NCBI GenBank assembly: GCA_035651715.1
Contig: DASRFD010000134.1
Location: 1-9,515 of the forward strand
Source of the DNA: Nevskia sp035651715
GTDB taxonomy: Bacteria; Pseudomonadota; Gammaproteobacteria; Nevskiales; Nevskiaceae
DNA length: 9,515 nt
Reading direction: 5' to 3'
Shown: positions 1-5,922 of the stretch, one piece after another
Position numbering within the stretch: position 1 is the stretch's first letter
How the letters are laid out: every line of letters begins with the position of its first letter
Notes under the pieces: generated by a model
The model's input: only the letters and a program-made list of their open reading frames with translations
Told to the model about the DNA's origin: nothing
Database searches by the model: none
Translations under genes and position numbers: made by a program

Positions 1-142
1 CCGTTTCTGCATCGACGACGTGGTGCTGCACCAGATGGCCGGGGTCCGGGACTTCTCCAGGTACGCGGCCGTGCCCGGCACCAAGGACGCGGAGCTGATG
101 CCGGACTTCTTCCTGCCGGACGACTTGCCGAAGGTATCCTGA
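1..142 (+). CDS. 3' end of an unrecognised protein-coding gene
   Basis: The frame starting at base 2 is open to a TGA at 140-142 and gives the last 46 residues of a protein, ending DDLPKVS. The segment is balanced in composition, with a hydrophobic start (FCIDDVVLHQM) and an acidic, proline-containing tail (LMPDFFLPDD). Its codons favour G/C in the third position like the other genes here, which supports real coding. I do not recognise the family from this tail and name no function. The gene converges on the minus-strand gene ending at 222, and the gap of about 80 bases between them contains two GC hairpins. Confidence 0.6.
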   Translation, partial: RFCIDDVVLHQMAGVRDFSRYAAVPGTKDAELMPDFFLPDDLPKVS

Positions 143-161
143 GGCGCGGTCCGTTCGCCCG

Positions 162-212
162 GCTGCCCGCGGCAGCGGGCGCATCGAGAGGCTCCGCCGC
201 CGGCAGCCGGCG
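162..212. terminator. Two GC-rich hairpins between convergent genes
   Basis: Two short perfect stems lie in the gap between convergent stop codons. GCTGCC at 162-167 pairs with GGCAGC at 171-176 around a 3-base loop. CGCCGG at 198-203 pairs with CCGGCG at 207-212 around CAG. The position suits bidirectional transcription termination. No T-run follows either stem on either strand, so they are not classical intrinsic terminators, and short GC stems are common by chance in DNA this GC-rich. Confidence 0.25.
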
Positions 213-221
213 CCCCGGCCG

Positions 222-758
222 CTACTTCGCCCGGCGCCCGCGCCGGGCACGCACCGCCTGCATCGTCCCGGCGGTGCGTACGGCATAGGTATAGAGCCCC
301 GGCGAATGGTAGCGCGCGTACGGGCAGCGCCGCGGCTTGCCTGACGCGGTTGTCGCAGCGGCGCGCAGGAACTCCTCGTGCGCCGGCGCCAGCTGCCGGT
401 GCAGGCGCTGCAATTCACCCGGGCTGCCGTAGAACACCCGCTGCGGCTGCGGCAGGCTGCGGAACGAACACTCCAGCACCTCGCCCACGGTATACACGCT
501 GTCCGGCACCGCGCCGAGCATGAACCAGCCGACCACGCGGTTGAGGAAGGTGAAAGCCTCGACCTGTCCGACGTTGAGCCGGAAGCCGTGCGGGAACAGG
601 GTCACCGCCCAGGAGCGCGGGCCGGCCTGCTCCGCCGCCGCCGCCGAACGCAGCAGCTGCGCCATCAGGAAGCGGCGCAGCGCTTCGTCCGGGCACAGGC
701 GGCGCATCACGGCTTCGGCGGCTCGCGGGTCGTCGCGGTCGATGGGCGCGGCGGGCAT
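222..758 (-). CDS. Hypothetical protein, 178 residues, family not recognised
   Basis: This minus-strand gene has its ATG at 758-756 and a TAG ending at 222. The first 45 residues are charged and helical-looking (DEALRRFLMAQLLRSAAAAEQ). A well-ordered, hydrophobic-aromatic core follows (WAVTLFPHGFRLNVGQVEAF, then FLNRVVGWFMLGAVPDSVY). The middle contains ECSFRSLPQPQRVFYGS, and the C-terminus is basic (VRARRGRRAK). The core looks like a folded soluble domain; there is no signal peptide and no clear membrane span. Overlapping plus-strand frames look like random arginine-rich translations, so this strand is the coding one. It is divergent from greB with only 43 bases between the starts. I do not recognise the family. 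A basic tail could suggest nucleic-acid contact, but that is weak. Confidence 0.65.
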   Translation of the reverse strand: MPAAPIDRDDPRAAEAVMRRLCPDEALRRFLMAQLLRSAAAAEQAGPRSWAVTLFPHGFRLNVGQVEAFTFLNRVVGWFMLGAVPDSVYTVGEVLECSFRSLPQPQRVFYGSPGELQRLHRQLAPAHEEFLRAAATTASGKPRRCPYARYHSPGLYTYAVRTAGTMQAVRARRGRRAK

Positions 759-770
759 GCTCGACTATCC

Positions 771-798
771 TTGGACAGATGGAACACCCGGCTATCCT
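771..798 (+). promoter_or_regulatory. Possible sigma70-type promoter of greB
   Basis: TTGGAC at 771-776 and TATCCT at 793-798 are separated by 16 bases, a plausible -35/-10 pair in the 43-base gap between the divergent starts at 758 and 802. The -10 ends only 3 bases before the greB ATG, so transcription would start at or just inside the first codons. That is only sensible if the message is leaderless or another promoter is used. No Shine-Dalgarno sequence is visible before the greB ATG. The call is weak. Confidence 0.2.
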
Positions 799-801
799 CG
801 C

Positions 802-1275
802 ATGAGTTCCCCCTACATCACCGCCGAAGGCTACCAGCGCCTCAAGGACGAGCACGACCAGCTGTGGCGGGTGCGCCGGCCGGAAGTGGTGCGGGCCCTG
901 TCCGCGGCGGCGGCGGAGGGCGACCGCTCCGAAAACGCCGAATACATCTACCGCAAGAAGGAGCTGCGCGAGATCGACCGGCGCCTGCGCTACCTGCAGA
1001 CCCGCATCCCGGATCTGCGGGTGGTGGACCGGCCGCCGCCGGACCCGGGTCAGATCTTCTTCGGCGCCTGGGTTGAGCTGGAGGACGCCGCCGGCCAGCT
1101 CAAGACCTACCGCATCGTCGGCGGCGACGAGATCGACGCCCGCCGCGGCTGGATCAGCGTGGACTCGCCGCTGGCGCGTGTGCTATTGAAGAAGCGGAAG
1201 GGCGAGGAGGTCACCGCGCAGTTGCCGGGGGGTGAGCTGCAAGTGGCGATCACGGCGGTGCGCTACTCGGAATAG
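802..1275 (+). CDS. greB: Transcription elongation factor GreB
   Basis: This encodes GreB, 157 residues, close to the usual 158. GreB enters the secondary channel of stalled RNA polymerase and stimulates cleavage of backtracked transcript 3' ends. The N-terminal coiled-coil covers about residues 1-75. It begins SSPYITAEGYQRLKDE and carries the signature EGDRSENAEY, which places the tip acidic residues at D41 and E44 as in the E. coli protein. The FKBP-like C-terminal domain (about 80-157) contains IFFGAWVELED, YRIVGGDEID and SVDSPLARVLLKK, typical of GreB rather than GreA. The start at 802 is chosen because SSPYIT aligns with the normal GreB N-terminus. An in-frame ATG at 757 would add 15 unlikely residues and overlap the start of the divergent gene. 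No ribosome-binding site is evident. The TAG stop touches the intergenic repeat that follows. Confidence 0.97.
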   Translation: MSSPYITAEGYQRLKDEHDQLWRVRRPEVVRALSAAAAEGDRSENAEYIYRKKELREIDRRLRYLQTRIPDLRVVDRPPPDPGQIFFGAWVELEDAAGQLKTYRIVGGDEIDARRGWISVDSPLARVLLKKRKGEEVTAQLPGGELQVAITAVRYSE

Positions 1276-1357
1276 TTGTCAGCGGCGGGTTTCTTGAATC
1301 CCCGGCAGGAGCGAAGCGGGATGATGTCCTTGGCAACCGGCAACTGACCACGACAAC
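1275..1357 (-). repeat. Intergenic inverted-arm repeat, copy 1
   Basis: This element of about 83 bases has ends that are inverted copies of each other (GTTGTC at 1275-1280 and GACAAC at 1352-1357). The right arm reads GGCAACCGGCAACTGACC, and the core contains GGCAGGAGCGAAGCGGG. Its reverse complement matches the element at 6693-6797. They share GTGGTCAGT, GCCGG(T/G)TGC and GCT(C)-rich core blocks, including CTCCT(G/A)CCGG, so the two copies lie in opposite orientations (this one assigned minus). It starts on the last base of the greB stop codon and ends 9 bases before the tetR-like ATG, filling almost the whole intergenic gap. It resembles the REP/MITE-like small repeats of GC-rich Gammaproteobacteria; the family name is unknown to me. 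Confidence 0.6.
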
Positions 1358-1366
1358 GGGTGCGGC

Positions 1367-1948
1367 ATGGCGGACACGGATTTCAAGCAGTTGCGCGAGC
1401 GCATCCTCAAGGCGGCGGCCGATTTGTCGGTCCCGCGCGGCAGCGCCCTGGGCCTGACCGACGCGGAAGTCATCGCCTCCGCCGGCATCGGCGCGGACGA
1501 ATTCCCCGGCGCGTTCGCCGACCGCCGCGCCTTCCTGCTGGCCCTGCTGCTGCATTTTCTCGACCTGGCGCGGGCCGACGCCATCGACACCCTGGCGCAG
1601 ACCGACTCCGGCATTCCGCGCATCGCCGCCGCCTTCGAGCGCTATTGGGACGCCAACCTGCGCTGGCGGCCGATGCGCGAGCTGGCGCTGCATTTCCGCG
1701 GCGATCCCGAGGGCGCCGAGATCCTGCGCGCGCGCCTCCACGGCGTGACGCTGATCGCGCAATACGAGCTGGGCCGCGTCGGCTGGCCGCACCCCGCCGC
1801 GGTGGCGCGGCTGGCGGCGAGCCTGTGCGTGGAGACGGCCGTCGCCGAATACGAGGCGGGGCACGCGCTGCCGGAGTTGCGGTACTCGGTGCTCAGCTAT
1901 TTCCGCGAGCCGCGGCCCAAGCCGTATGCGGCGAGCGTGCTGCCCTAG
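1367..1948 (+). CDS. TetR/AcrR-like transcriptional regulator
   Basis: This 193-residue protein has the size and layout of a TetR-family repressor: a short N-terminal DNA-binding helical bundle and a larger all-helical ligand-binding/dimerisation domain. Residues 5-50 fit the TetR pattern. LRERILKAAADLSV is helix 1. LTDAEVIASAGIGADEFPGAFADR corresponds to the helix-turn-helix, with the AG(V/I) turn. AFLLALLLHFLDLARADAI is the connecting helix. The usual aromatic pair of the recognition helix (as in LYYHF) is replaced by EFPGAF, so the DNA-binding motif is divergent. The ATG at 1367 has only a weak upstream GGGTG, and its ribosome-binding region directly abuts the intergenic repeat. It lies downstream of greB in the same direction and converges on the rhodanese gene. 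Its target is unknown; the inverted repeat at 2422 is a candidate, by inference only. Confidence 0.65.
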   Translation: MADTDFKQLRERILKAAADLSVPRGSALGLTDAEVIASAGIGADEFPGAFADRRAFLLALLLHFLDLARADAIDTLAQTDSGIPRIAAAFERYWDANLRWRPMRELALHFRGDPEGAEILRARLHGVTLIAQYELGRVGWPHPAAVARLAASLCVETAVAEYEAGHALPELRYSVLSYFREPRPKPYAASVLP

Positions 1949-2007
1949 AGGTGGTGTCCTGGGAGCAGCGGCTGGTTCAACCGGCCGCCGACCTGCCCAC
2001 CGCCGCT

Positions 2008-2376
2008 TCATTCCACCGGCAGGATATCCTTCAACACCCGCCAGCCGCCGTCCACCGAGACGACGTTGCTGTAGCCCATCTTCTGCACGTTGTCCGCCGC
2101 CAGGGCGGAGCGGAATCCGCCCCCGCAGTACAGGTACAGCGGCTCGGATTTGTCCGGGAACTTGGCCTCGATGTCGCGCTCGATCACGCCCTTGCCGAGC
2201 CATACCGCACCCTTGACGTGGCCGGCCTGGAATTCGCTCTCCTCGCGGGTGTCGATCAGCCGGGCCCGGGGATTGGCGGCCAGGATCGCGGGCAGGTCGC
2301 GGGCCTGCACCTCTTTGATGCGGGTCTTCGCGTCGTGGACCAGGGAGAGGAATCCGGCGGAATGGGTCGAGGCCAT
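2008..2376 (-). CDS. Rhodanese-like sulfurtransferase, single domain
   Basis: This 122-residue single-domain rhodanese transfers sulfane sulfur through a cysteine persulfide. LIDTREESEFQAGHVKGAVWL (residues 40-60) contains the conserved DxR...E and GHVxGA motifs. The active-site loop is LYLYCGGGFRSALAA, with catalytic C84 and R89 at the end of the six-residue loop, the size typical of GlpE-like sulfurtransferases. The C-terminal motif GYSNVVSVDGGW matches the usual family ending. The start at 2376 is preferred: GGAG lies 6 bases upstream, and the following residues (ASTHSAGFLSLVHDAK) form a normal N-terminal helix. A longer frame reaching 2616 would add low-quality sequence and read through the control region. 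No signal peptide is seen, so it is probably cytoplasmic. It is divergent from the Ton operon and convergent with the tetR-like gene. Confidence 0.93.
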   Translation of the reverse strand: MASTHSAGFLSLVHDAKTRIKEVQARDLPAILAANPRARLIDTREESEFQAGHVKGAVWLGKGVIERDIEAKFPDKSEPLYLYCGGGFRSALAADNVQKMGYSNVVSVDGGWRVLKDILPVE

Positions 2377-2421
2377 GTGCAGCTCCAGCGTATGATGTCG
2401 TAAATCTACTCGAAACGGACC

Positions 2422-2446
2422 AGTCCGGTCACCGCAGGACCGGACT
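2422..2446. promoter_or_regulatory. Perfect 9-bp inverted repeat, candidate operator
   Basis: AGTCCGGTC at 2422-2430 and GACCGGACT at 2438-2446 are exact reverse complements separated by 7 bases (ACCGCAG). A nested palindrome, CGGAC-CA-GTCCG, overlaps the left arm at 2416-2427. The element sits about 25 bases downstream of the -10-like TATGAT, between divergent genes, which is where an operator for a dimeric repressor would lie. It could equally be an RNA hairpin in the leader. No T-run follows, so it is not a standard terminator. Confidence 0.45.
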
Positions 2447-2539
2447 ATTGTCGGACATTGCCCTGGAAACAGCCGCTCCCGCGCCGGTGCCAATGCCGCG
2501 CGCGCGGCCGGCGGGAAAGAATGAGGCAGGATCCGGAAT

Positions 2540-2561
2540 CCCGGCCGGAACTCCGGCCGGG
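2540..2561 (+). other. Very stable GC hairpin in the operon leader
   Basis: CCGGCCGG occurs twice, at 2541-2548 and 2553-2560, separated by AACT. Because the octamer is self-complementary, the pair folds into an 8-bp stem with a 4-base loop, extended to 9 bp by C2540-G2561. It lies 54 bases upstream of the first ATG, within the likely 5' untranslated leader. It has no T-run, so it is not an intrinsic terminator. A role in mRNA stability or ribosome access is possible but inferred. Confidence 0.4.
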
Positions 2562-2615
2562 GCGACCGGTCGGCTTGAGGGGCCTGGCCCCCGGTGCGGT
2601 GGAGGAAGCGGTTCA

Positions 2616-4754
2616 ATGAGACGAGCGCGAAGCGCCGTGCTGGCCGGATTGGCCGCGGGATGGTTTGCCGGGTGGGTTGCGGGCGCCTCGGCCCAGGGCG
2701 GCACCGCGCCGGCGGTGGACGCCACGGTCCAGGCCAACCGCGCCGCAGTCGCGGCGCAGCAGCAGATCAACCAGCTCGACGACCAGACGCGGGCCCTGCT
2801 CGAGCGCTACCGCGCCGCGCTGTGGCAGACGCAGCAGCTCAACGTCTACGCCCAGCAGATCGGCCCGCTGCTCGCCACCCAGGACGCCGACCGCAGCTCG
2901 CTGCAACAGCAGCTGCAGCAGTTCAGCGGCAGCTCGCACGATCTGACGCCGCTGCTGCTGCGCATGATCGACAGCCTGGACAAGTTCGTCGGCCTCGATC
3001 TGCCGTTCCTGCAGCAGGAGCGGCGCGAGCGCATCGCCGCGCTCAAGCGGCTGATGACCGACGCCGCCACGCCGCAGGCGGAGAAATACCGCCGTGTACT
3101 GGAGGCCTACAAGGTCGAGGCCGATTACGGCTCCAGCCTTGGCGCCGAGCGCATGCAGCTCCAGGCCGGCAACGCCGGCAAGGTGGTGGACGTGCTGCGC
3201 CTGGGTCGCGTCGCGCTGTACTACCTCACCCTGGACGGGCGCGAAGCCGGCGCCTGGGACGCCGACAACAAGCAGTGGATGGAGCTGTCCGGCCGCTACC
3301 GCGGCGCGATCCGCGAAGGGCTGAAGATCGCCCACGAGACCGCCGCACCCGAGATTCTGGTGCTGCCGGTGCCGGCCGCCGCGGCGCCGGCGCAACTGGG
3401 CCGCGCCGCGGGCCTGGAGCTGGCGCTGCGGCGCGTCGGCGGCGCGCTGCTCGACGCGCTGGCGCCGCCCGCGCAGGCGGCGGGCACCGACGAGCTGCTC
3501 AAGCAGATCCGCGAGTCGGCGCAGCAGAACGCGCGCATCGACCAGGAGCGCATCCAGAAATTCCTGCGCAACCGCGCCGACCAGCAGGCGCAGCTGGCCC
3601 AGGCCGAAGCCGAGCAGAAGGCGGCGCAGAGCAAGGCCGACGCCATCCGCGCCCGCTACGACGCCAACCAGAAGGCCATCGCCGAGCTGAAGAACCAGCT
3701 GCAGGCCCAGGCCGGCGATCTCGGCCAGGCTTATGCCGCGGTGCGCGAGGCGGCGACGCAGTTCCGCAACCAGGCGGCGGAATCCTACGTCAGCGCGCAG
3801 TTCCCCGAGCGGCTCAAGCTGCTCGAGACCCTGGCTGATCCCAACACCATGCCCAGCCCGAAACAACTGGAGGACTTCTGGTTCACCCTGCAGCAGGAGA
3901 TCACCGAAAACGGCAAGGTGGCGCGCTTCGAGGCCGACGTGATCGGCACCGACGGCCAGTCCTCGCGCATGCAGGTGACGCGCGTCGGCTCCTTCGCCGC
4001 CTTCGCCGGCGGCCGCTACCTGGTGGTGCAGCCGGGCGCGCGGCTGCAGGTGGCCGAGCGGCAGACGCTCGACACCGGCCTGGCGAAGTCCTTCGAGTCG
4101 GCCGGCGGCTGGGCCCCGGTGCCGCTGGACCCGAGCCACGGCGTGCTGCTCAAGCTGGCGGCGCAGCGGCCCTCGCTGGCCGAGCGCATCGGGCAGGGCG
4201 GCATCGTCGGCTACACCATCATCGCCGTCGGCGTGGTCGGCGCGGCGCTGGCCCTGTTCCAGCTCTGGTACCTGTTCGTGGTGGGACGCAAGATCCAGCT
4301 GCAGCTGCGCAACCTCGGCGCGCCGGATCCCGATAACCCCCTGGGCCGGGTGCTGTCCTGCCTCAAGGACGACACCGCTACCCACGACCCGGAGGTGCTG
4401 GAGACGCGCATCTCCGAGGCCGTGCTGCGCGAGACGCCGAAGCTGGAGCGGTTCCAGCCATTCCTGCGCATGGTGGTGGCGGCCGGCCCGCTGCTCGGCC
4501 TGCTCGGCACCGTCACCGGCATGATCATCACCTTCCAGGTCATCACCGAAATCGGCGCCGGCGACCCCAAGGTGATGGCCGGCGGCATCTCCCAGGCCAT
4601 GATCAGCACCGTGCTGGGCCTGATCATCGCCATCCCGATCCTGTTCATCAACAGCGTGCTGGCGGCGCGCTCGCGGGTGCTGGTGCAGATCCTCGACGAA
4701 CAGAGCGCCGGCATGCTGGCGGCGAAGCTGGAGCAGCAGCATGCGGGGCGTTGA
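2616..4754 (+). CDS. DUF3450-TtpC fusion: periplasmic scaffold joined to ExbB/TolQ-type proton-channel protein
   Basis: This 712-residue protein is the first gene of a TonB2-type operon. ATG 2616 is chosen because GGAGGA lies 9 bases upstream and a clean signal peptide follows (MRRARSAVLAGLAAGWFAGW, likely cut after ASA26). Residues about 30-260 match DUF3450: QQINQLDDQTRALLERY, TPLLLRMIDSLDKFVGLDLP, LKRLMTDA, VLRLGRVALYYLTLDGREAG and PEILVLPVP. Residues about 290-520 match the periplasmic part of TtpC: TDELLKQIRES, a long Q/A/E-rich coiled coil to about 410, AQFPERLKLLETLA, LEDFWFTLQQE, and VTRVGSFAAFAGGRYL. The C-terminus is the MotA/TolQ/ExbB domain with membrane spans near 530-555, 617-645 (GPLLGLLGTVTGM) and 662-690 (AMISTVLGLIIAIPILF). 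DUF3450 and TtpC are normally separate adjacent genes. In Vibrio, TtpC is required with TonB2-ExbB2-ExbD2. The stop is 80 bases before exbB. Confidence 0.93.
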   Translation: MRRARSAVLAGLAAGWFAGWVAGASAQGGTAPAVDATVQANRAAVAAQQQINQLDDQTRALLERYRAALWQTQQLNVYAQQIGPLLATQDADRSSLQQQLQQFSGSSHDLTPLLLRMIDSLDKFVGLDLPFLQQERRERIAALKRLMTDAATPQAEKYRRVLEAYKVEADYGSSLGAERMQLQAGNAGKVVDVLRLGRVALYYLTLDGREAGAWDADNKQWMELSGRYRGAIREGLKIAHETAAPEILVLPVPAAAAPAQLGRAAGLELALRRVGGALLDALAPPAQAAGTDELLKQIRESAQQNARIDQERIQKFLRNRADQQAQLAQAEAEQKAAQSKADAIRARYDANQKAIAELKNQLQAQAGDLGQAYAAVREAATQFRNQAAESYVSAQFPERLKLLETLADPNTMPSPKQLEDFWFTLQQEITENGKVARFEADVIGTDGQSSRMQVTRVGSFAAFAGGRYLVVQPGARLQVAERQTLDTGLAKSFESAGGWAPVPLDPSHGVLLKLAAQRPSLAERIGQGGIVGYTIIAVGVVGAALALFQLWYLFVVGRKIQLQLRNLGAPDPDNPLGRVLSCLKDDTATHDPEVLETRISEAVLRETPKLERFQPFLRMVVAAGPLLGLLGTVTGMIITFQVITEIGAGDPKVMAGGISQAMISTVLGLIIAIPILFINSVLAARSRVLVQILDEQSAGMLAAKLEQQHAGR
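3420..3482 (+). other. Probable relic signal peptide at the DUF3450/TtpC junction
   Basis: Residues 269-289 of the fusion protein begin LALRRVGGALLDALAPP and end in AQAA, immediately before TDELLKQIRES, where mature TtpC normally begins. The layout is that of a Sec signal peptide: a basic pair RR, a hydrophobic stretch, and a helix breaker before an A-x-A-like cleavage site. The core is interrupted by an aspartate (D280) and by glycines, so it is weakened. It has no start codon of its own in frame nearby. It reads as a scar of two genes that fused after the stop of the upstream one was lost. Confidence 0.45.
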
Positions 4755-4834
4755 ATGCGGGCACGTGCCGGTTCGGTGCGGCGGCCGGTCAGTCAAGCTT
4801 CTCCGCCGATGGCAGAGGGCGGTGGAGCGCAGGC

Positions 4835-5386
4835 ATGACCGCTAGCTTCGTCGATGCGCTGGCGGCCGGCTTCGCCGCGCCGTTCGAGTCGGTGGCGGAC
4901 TTCTTCCAACTCGGCGGCTGGGTCCTGAAGTGGATCCTGCTGGCGGCGCTGGCGATGTGGACCCTGATCCTGGAGCGCTACTGGTATTTCTGGCGCATCC
5001 ACCCGGCCGAGCTGCGCGGGCGGCTGGGGCAGTGGCTGGCGCGCGGCGAGCGCCGCTCCTGGCACGCGCACCGCATCCGCGAGCAGCTGATTTCGGAGCT
5101 CAAGGTCGGCATGAGCGTGACCCTGCCCCTGATCCGCGTGATGGTGCCGCTGGCGCCGCTGCTGGGCCTGCTCGGCACGGTGACCGGCATGCTCGAGGTG
5201 TTCGACGCCATGACCGCCGCCGGGCAGTCCGACGTGCGCGCCATGGCCTACGGCGTGTCGCACGCCATGATCTCGACCCTGGCCGGGCTGGTGGTAAGCC
5301 TGCTCGGGCTGTTCTTCTCGGTGCAGCTCAGCTCGCGGGTGCGGCACGAGTCCGAGCGGCTGCCCGATCTTTTGCTGCCTGAATAA
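4835..5386 (+). CDS. exbB: ExbB2-type proton-channel protein (MotA/TolQ/ExbB family)
   Basis: This 183-residue inner-membrane protein is the second ExbB-family protein of the operon and would form the proton-driven motor with ExbD. Three membrane spans are visible: about 28-50 (GGWVLKWILLAALAMWTLIL), 99-125 (with PLAPLLGLLGTVTGML, the family signature) and 145-168 (MISTLAGLVVSLLGLFFSV). VRAMAYGVSHAMISTLAGLVV is the conserved third-helix entry. Its short length and compact cytoplasmic loop (RIHPAELRGRLGQWLARGER) match ExbB2 rather than full-length ExbB of about 240 residues. The ATG at 4835 has GGAG 7 bases upstream. A TTG at 4751 overlapping the preceding TGA would add 28 residues that do not look like ExbB, so it was not used. 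The usual A-x-P after helix 3 (AIP in the upstream TtpC) is VSLL here. exbD follows after 12 bases. Confidence 0.95.
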   Translation: MTASFVDALAAGFAAPFESVADFFQLGGWVLKWILLAALAMWTLILERYWYFWRIHPAELRGRLGQWLARGERRSWHAHRIREQLISELKVGMSVTLPLIRVMVPLAPLLGLLGTVTGMLEVFDAMTAAGQSDVRAMAYGVSHAMISTLAGLVVSLLGLFFSVQLSSRVRHESERLPDLLLPE

Positions 5387-5398
5387 GGAGAAGCGAAC

Positions 5399-5821
5399 AT
5401 GAAGATTCGCCGCCACACCCAGCAGCAGGAGGAGGTGCACATCGACCTGGCGCCGATGCTCGACTTCTTCCTCAACCTGCTGATCTTCTTCATCATCAGC
5501 ACCGCCTTCGTCACCGAGGCGGGCATCAAGGTCAACCGCCCCAGCGCCAAGACCGCGACCAAGGTCGACAACAGCAGCATCTTCGTCGCCATCTCGGCGC
5601 AAGGCGAGATCTATGTCGACCGCCAGCACGTCGACGTGCGGCTGCTGCGCACCACGCTGGAGCGGCTGCGCAGCCAGAAGCCGCAGGCGCCGGTGGTGAT
5701 CCAGGCCGACCGCGACGCGCGCACCGGCCTGGTGGTGGACGCGATGGACCAGGCCAAGCTGGCCGGCGTGCAGGACGTGGCGATCGCCGCGACGCCGGCG
5801 ACCGGGCCGGGGGCGAAGTAG
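5399..5821 (+). CDS. exbD: ExbD2-type biopolymer transport protein
   Basis: This 140-residue ExbD/TolR-family protein has a short cytoplasmic N-terminus (MKIRRHTQQQEEVHIDLAP), one membrane helix (about 22-40) and a periplasmic domain of about 100 residues. The motif LAPMLDFFLNLLIFFIISTA contains the membrane aspartate D22, equivalent to the proton-carrying residue of ExbD, TolR and MotB. After the helix, FVTEAGIKVNRPSAKTA matches the ExbD2 pattern (TSFVKEAGI.V..P). The periplasmic fold includes VAISAQGEIYVD and PQAPVVIQADRDARTGLVVD, then DQAKLAGVQDVAIA. Together with ExbB it uses proton-motive force to energise TonB. GGAG directly follows the exbB stop and lies 8 bases before this ATG, so the two are translationally close-coupled. 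The next gene starts 101 bases later, the longest gap between genes within the operon; I see no convincing promoter or terminator in that gap. Confidence 0.96.
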   Translation: MKIRRHTQQQEEVHIDLAPMLDFFLNLLIFFIISTAFVTEAGIKVNRPSAKTATKVDNSSIFVAISAQGEIYVDRQHVDVRLLRTTLERLRSQKPQAPVVIQADRDARTGLVVDAMDQAKLAGVQDVAIAATPATGPGAK

Positions 5822-5922
5822 GTGGACCGCGTCGTTCCGGGCGCGCCGGGGCATTCGGTCCTTTCGGCCGGATCCTTCGCTGTGCGCAGGAAGACGGTCG
5901 CGGCATTCCCCGGGCTTCACCC

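Larger units (their letters stand above)
2377..2615. promoter_or_regulatory. Divergent control region of rhodanese gene and Ton operon
   Basis: This 239-base gap lies between the divergent starts at 2376 and 2616. Bases about 2388-2415 are the least GC-rich part of the neighbourhood and include TATGAT at 2391-2396, a good -10-like hexamer for plus-strand transcription. I see no convincing -35 17 bases upstream. The reverse strand offers only weak matches. The inverted repeat at 2422-2446 and the hairpin at 2540-2561 are described separately. GGAGGA at 2601-2606 is a strong ribosome-binding site, 9 bases before the ATG at 2616. A TTG at 2448 could in principle extend the operon's first protein by 56 residues, but that stretch is rich in P/A/G and looks non-coding. 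Confidence 0.45.

Noticed and set aside
1969..1987. Possible terminator hairpin between the tetR-like and rhodanese genes (CTGGTTCAACCGG region)
   Set aside because: The stem includes a G-T pair and would need a loop of about one base unless shortened. No T-run follows.
2448..2615. TTG start at 2448 extending the DUF3450-TtpC protein by 56 residues
   Set aside because: The extension is P/A/G-rich without structure and would bury the signal peptide. ATG 2616 has a strong GGAGGA ribosome-binding site.
2613..4796. Long minus-strand open frame (727 codons) opposite the DUF3450-TtpC gene
   Set aside because: It is antisense to a clearly recognised protein. Its translation is a run of L/R/H/G/A without domains, a typical shadow of GC-rich coding DNA.
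4751..4834. TTG start at 4751 for exbB
   Set aside because: The added 28 residues do not resemble ExbB, and ATG 4835 has GGAG at good spacing.
5822..5922. Possible internal promoter or terminator in the exbD-tonB gap
   Set aside because: I saw no -35/-10 pair, no stable stem with T-run and no small gene with a ribosome-binding site. The gap is only notable for its length.
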